Of a stretch of DNA of 7,704 bases, positions 5,159-7,704 are shown in pieces. The DNA is from Moraxellaceae bacterium (GTDB lineage: Bacteria; Pseudomonadota; Gammaproteobacteria; Pseudomonadales; Moraxellaceae): assembly GCA_030146505.1 (NCBI GenBank), contig JASLCO010000001.1:1-7704 (forward strand), written 5' to 3'. The translations under genes and the position numbers were made by a program. The notes below the pieces were generated by a model. It saw only the letters and a program-made list of their open reading frames with translations. It made no database searches and had not been told where the DNA came from. Positions within the stretch are counted from its first letter, which is position 1; the number at the start of each line of letters is the position of its first letter.

Positions 5159-6214
5159 TCAAAGATTACGCAGGGTGGAACGTCGCTGTTCGCGGTACTG
5201 GCGCGGGGTTTCACCGGTCCAGGCCTTGAAGGCGCGGGTGAAGTTGGCCGGATCGCGATAACCCAGGCGGCCGGCAATCTGCTCGATGCTCAAACGGCCT
5301 TCGGCCAGCAGCACGAAGGCTTCGTCGCGACGCATGTCCGCTGCCAGTTCCGAAAAGCTCACGCCGTGCTCAGCGAGCTTGCGCTTCAGACTGCGCGCCG
5401 ACATGCAGCAGCGCGCCGCCACGCTCTCCAGATCAGGCATGGCAGAAAGATCCTCGCCCAGCAGGGCGCGCACGCGGGACACCAGCGGTTGGCTCGACAA
5501 GGCCACCAGTTCGCGCTCGCATTGCTCGCGGGCCAGTTGCGATGCCGTCACATCCGCCATCAGCAGCGGCTGTTGCAGGCGCATGGCCGGGAAGCGCAGC
5601 TGGTTCACGTTCTTGCCGTAACGGATCGGGCAGGGCAGCAGATGGGCGCAGGCGGCGTAATAGGCGGGCTCCGGGAAATCCAGCCAGATTTCGGCCTCCA
5701 TGCTGTTTTCGCCGGTGATATAGGCACCGGCATGGCACAGGCCCACCAGCAGGCTTTCAAAGGGAAAAGCGAAGGGCAGCTTGATGTCCACCGTGCTGTC
5801 TATCTGCACCACGGCGACATCGCCACCATCCGGCAGACCGCCTTTTTCCACGAAGAATTTGAGCTCCAGCGCGCCTGAGCGCGTGGAAAAGAATTTCTCG
5901 GTCAGCGCGATGGCATCACCCAGGGTGGCACTGGTCATCACCGCATAACCCAGGAAACCATGGGCGGAAAGCTTGGTCTGCAGGCCGAAGTGGTAGCCCA
6001 GCGCCGGTTCGCCGGTGAGACGCAGGGCGCGGTCCACCAGAATATTGAACTCCAGCGGCGTAAGGCGGGCATCCGTGGAATTCGGGTCCAGACGGGCCAA
6101 TGCCGTGCCTTCCATCAACTCCTGTGGCGCCACATGCCAGCGCGTGCACAGTTCCACCAGTTGGCGGGCGTAGTTGATGGGGATGGCGGGCTGGTGCAAA
6201 TCGACAGTCGGCAT
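5159..6214 (-). CDS. AraC-family transcriptional regulator with arabinose-binding-like N-terminal domain, 351 aa
   Basis: The C-terminal DNA-binding domain has two helix-turn-helix units. The first is at about residues 252-273 (PDLESVAARCCMSARSLKRK). The second is at about 300-320, within the family signature IAGRLGYRDPANFTRAFKAW followed by TGETPRQYR (303-332). Residues about 15-200 match the Arabinose_bd-type (PF12625) sensor domain of OruR-like regulators, including the GYHFGL and HGFLGYAVMTS stretches. The ATG at 6214 has AGGG nine bases upstream; an in-frame TTG at 6343 would add about 43 residues of atypical sequence. The gene is divergent from the PF10118 hydrolase, 219 bp apart, so it most likely controls that gene and perhaps the second paralogue. 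The inducer is unknown; a fatty acid or related compound is plausible from the context only. Confidence 0.93.
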   Translation of the reverse strand: MPTVDLHQPAIPINYARQLVELCTRWHVAPQELMEGTALARLDPNSTDARLTPLEFNILVDRALRLTGEPALGYHFGLQTKLSAHGFLGYAVMTSATLGDAIALTEKFFSTRSGALELKFFVEKGGLPDGGDVAVVQIDSTVDIKLPFAFPFESLLVGLCHAGAYITGENSMEAEIWLDFPEPAYYAACAHLLPCPIRYGKNVNQLRFPAMRLQQPLLMADVTASQLAREQCERELVALSSQPLVSRVRALLGEDLSAMPDLESVAARCCMSARSLKRKLAEHGVSFSELAADMRRDEAFVLLAEGRLSIEQIAGRLGYRDPANFTRAFKAWTGETPRQYREQRRSTLRNL

Positions 6215-6433
6215 GAAAGCTGGCCCTGTGTAACCGGTTTGACTTGTTTTTGGCCCGTTCTGACCTAGCGGCCGCTCGGGAAGGCTGGCAATACTTACAT
6301 CGTCCAATGACACATTCAATGAAGACGAACAGAAGGTGTCCAACGCTGTCCGGTGAGCGACAGGAATGCTAGCCGCAAAGACCGCCCAAGGTCACGGCCC
6401 GACAGCCCAAGAAGATATGCCAGGAGCCCCAGC
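6215..6433. promoter_or_regulatory. Divergent control region between the AraC-family regulator and hydrolase
   Basis: The 219-bp gap must carry both promoters, but no strong sigma70 pair is visible for the hydrolase, which fits an activator-dependent promoter. Possible operator elements are a direct repeat of TGTCC (6337-6341 and 6347-6351) and the inverted pair CTGTC (6346-6350) / GACAG (6359-6363). AGCGGCCGCT (6267-6276) is a 10-bp palindrome. TTGACT at 6239-6244 lacks a good -10 box. Confidence 0.35.
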
Positions 6434-7261
6434 ATGACTGCCCAAGCCAAGATCAAGGCCAGCTTTCCCGTACGCCGCATGGACTTCGAGTTCAACGATG
6501 TCCCCAAGTACTGGTTCCATGACGATCCCTTCCTGACCCACTTCCTGAGCAATCTGTCCTCGCTCTTCCCGGAAGGCGAATTCTTCTTCGTGACCAGCAT
6601 GCGCAATGTGCGCGACCAGATTGCTGATCCGGTCATGCAGAAGGAAGTCTCGGCCTTCATCGGCCAGGAAGCCATGCACTCCAAGGAGCACAAGGTCTTC
6701 AACGACTACGCAACTGCCAACGGCATAGACGTGGACTACTTCCACCGCCGCGTCGGCAAGCTGCTGAAGTTCGGCCACAAGATCCTGTCGCACAAGCAGC
6801 AGGTGGCTGTCACCTGCGCCCTGGAACACTTCACCGCCACCATCGCCTCCCAGCTCATGAAGCGTACCGACTGGAACGAGCGCATGAACGACCCGGTGAT
6901 GCGCAAGATGTGGCTGTGGCATGCCGTGGAAGAATCCGAGCACAAGTCTGTGTGCTACGACGCCTACCAGCAGCTCTACAAGAATTCCTACGGCACCCGC
7001 GCCAGCGCCATGGTGGCTGCCATGGTCATTCTCGCCGCCGTGGTCGCCGACCAGCAGGTGCGCCTGATGAAGCAGGACGGCCAGCTCTTCAACTTCAAGT
7101 CCTGGGCTACCGGCCTCACCGGCCTCTTCGGCCGCAAGGGCTTCCTCACCCAGGTCATGCCCGAGCTCTTCGACTACTTCCGTCCCGGCTTCCACCCCGA
7201 GGACTACGACACCGACGCCCTCGAAAAGAAGTACAAGGAAATGCTCGAGCTCCAGGGCTGA
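6434..7261 (+). CDS. Predicted metal-dependent hydrolase, PF10118 family (275 aa)
   Basis: The family is annotated 'metal-dependent hydrolase' (COG3687), with a ferritin-like all-helical fold and no well-established substrate. The N-terminus FPVRRMDFEFNDVPKYWFHD is characteristic. Candidate di-iron ligands are E49 (PEGEF), E79 and H82 (EAMH in GQEAMHSKEH), E131 (ALEHF), and E167 and H170 (ESEH in HAVEESEHKS). Two ExxH motifs plus two further Glu are the classic di-iron carboxylate pattern. A hydrophobic stretch at 191-205 (SAMVAAMVILAAVV) may associate with the membrane. The ATG at 6434 has AGGAG seven bases upstream; a GTG at 6353 is rejected. It is divergent from the AraC-type regulator and followed by a paralogue. 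Oxidase or oxygenase activity on a lipid is possible (inference from the di-iron site). Confidence 0.92.
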   Translation: MTAQAKIKASFPVRRMDFEFNDVPKYWFHDDPFLTHFLSNLSSLFPEGEFFFVTSMRNVRDQIADPVMQKEVSAFIGQEAMHSKEHKVFNDYATANGIDVDYFHRRVGKLLKFGHKILSHKQQVAVTCALEHFTATIASQLMKRTDWNERMNDPVMRKMWLWHAVEESEHKSVCYDAYQQLYKNSYGTRASAMVAAMVILAAVVADQQVRLMKQDGQLFNFKSWATGLTGLFGRKGFLTQVMPELFDYFRPGFHPEDYDTDALEKKYKEMLELQG

Positions 7262-7282
7262 TCTCCACCGCAACACCTTGAA

Positions 7283-7307
7283 AACCGGCACGGCCCCTGT
7301 GCCGGTT
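7283..7307. repeat. Hairpin after the hydrolase gene
   Basis: AACCGGCAC (7283-7291) pairs with GTGCCGGTT (7299-7307) around a 7-base loop, 21 bp beyond the stop. No T-run follows (CATCGC). It may protect the mRNA 3' end or assist the real terminator just downstream. Confidence 0.6.
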
Positions 7308-7325
7308 CATCGCAGAACCCTCTTA

Positions 7326-7363
7326 GCGGGCCCCAGTCCCTTGAAGCCGGGGCCCGCCTTTTT
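7326..7363 (+). terminator. Intrinsic terminator of the first hydrolase gene
   Basis: A 9-bp all-GC stem, GCGGGCCCC (7326-7334) with GGGGCCCGC (7349-7357), has a 14-base loop and is followed by CTTTTT (7358-7363). It implies that the downstream paralogue has its own promoter or depends on read-through. Confidence 0.8.
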
Positions 7364-7547
7364 AAGCACCCAACCCGCCTCATACTCTTCCGCTACACCT
7401 CGCCAACAAACCCGCACATTGCTGTCACTCGTCGGCCACACTGGCCTGCACTGACAGAAACTTGGCATGTCTTCCCATGACCCCTCTTGCACTGGCAAAG
7501 GAATACTCACCTCATCCTAAAGGTCAGCCTCTGCCAGGGAGCCCCTC
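7364..7547 (+). other. Upstream region of the second hydrolase
   Basis: This is 184 bp of non-coding sequence with no clear sigma70 boxes. AATACT at 7502-7507 is a poor -10 candidate with no matching -35 box. The region is pyrimidine-rich on the plus strand (many CC and CT runs), unlike the neighbouring genes. An activator-dependent promoter would fit. Confidence 0.3.
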
Positions 7548-7704
7548 ATGAATGCCAAGGTGAAAGCCGCCAAAGATGGCGACAAGAAAATCAAACGCCT
7601 GAACAACAGCGATATCCAGCCGCGACGCATGGATTTCACCTTCGACAGGAACATGCCCCTGTACTGGTTCGACAACAGCCAGTTCAAGACCACCCTGCTC
7701 ACCG
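7548..7704 (+). CDS. Second PF10118 metal-dependent hydrolase, N-terminal part (cut by window end)
   Basis: The ATG at 7548 has AGGGAG (7536-7541) six bases upstream. The 52 visible residues run into the window end without a stop. After a Lys-rich leader (NAKVKAAKDGDKKIKRL) comes PRRMDFTFDRNMPLYWF (25-41), which aligns with VRRMDFEFNDVPKYWF (13-28) of the preceding gene, followed by a similar F-x-T-x-L-L segment. The leader is 12 residues longer than in the first paralogue. The di-iron motifs lie beyond the window. The tandem arrangement suggests an old duplication, since the sequences have diverged clearly. Confidence 0.85.
   Translation, partial: MNAKVKAAKDGDKKIKRLNNSDIQPRRMDFTFDRNMPLYWFDNSQFKTTLLT

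Noticed and set aside
6215..6343. N-terminal extension of the AraC-family regulator from a TTG
   Set aside because: Ser/Pro-rich residues are unlike the family, and the ATG at 6214 has a usable ribosome binding site.
6353..6433. N-terminal extension of the first hydrolase from a GTG
   Set aside because: The ATG at 6434 has an excellent AGGAG; the extension is Arg/Pro/Ser-rich and non-family.
6392..7291. 299-codon minus-strand frame opposite the PF10118 gene
   Set aside because: Val/Leu/Gly/His-rich antisense shadow; the plus-strand frame has intact di-iron motifs.
7461..7495. Sigma54-type promoter (TTGGCATG...) before the second hydrolase
   Set aside because: The GG at the -24 position is present, but the GC expected at -12 with correct spacing is CA.
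1..7704. CRISPR array, tRNA, rRNA or insertion sequence
   Set aside because: No regularly spaced repeats, cloverleaf, rRNA motifs or transposase-like frames were seen on either strand.

Overview
The window is GC-rich bacterial DNA with dense genes, short intergenic regions and hairpin terminators. It holds class I fructose-1,6-bisphosphatase, an AraC regulator with an arabinose-binding-like N-terminus, predicted metal-dependent hydrolases (PF10118) and an MpaB/DUF2236-like C-terminus. Together these suggest a Gammaproteobacterium, possibly an aerobic lipid or hydrocarbon user. The taxonomic call is inference; there is no rRNA or other marker gene here.

Left part (1-2156). The C-terminal end of a DUF2236/MpaB-like oxygenase (1-213) is followed by a small basic protein of unknown function (395-685) with a strong intrinsic terminator. 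Facing it is a cold-shock domain protein on the minus strand (870-1073), with its own terminator, a good sigma70 promoter at 1218-1246 and a leader of about 138 nt. Between the two convergent terminators lies a 109-bp inverted-repeat structure that encloses a REP-like hairpin. Next come an orphan reading frame (1492-1824, plus) and a 49-residue secreted peptide (1843-1992, minus).

Middle part (2157-5158). Three minus-strand genes lie in a row: fbp (4013-5014), an SCP2-like protein (3429-3956) and an iron-containing alcohol dehydrogenase (2209-3396). Gaps are 56 and 32 bp, and the row ends in a perfect 20-bp-stem hairpin at 2157-2200. A candidate fbp promoter sits inside a perfect 13-bp inverted repeat with further degenerate copies upstream, which looks like an operator.

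Right part (5159-7704). An AraC-family regulator (minus) is divergent from a PF10118 di-iron, ferritin-like 'metal-dependent hydrolase' (6434-7261). After a terminator comes the start of a second PF10118 paralogue, cut by the window end. The layout suggests that the regulator controls one or both hydrolases. Everything recognised belongs to known families. The less-described items are the secreted peptide, the nested inverted repeat, the fbp operator-like array and the mixed fbp/SCP2/alcohol dehydrogenase cluster.
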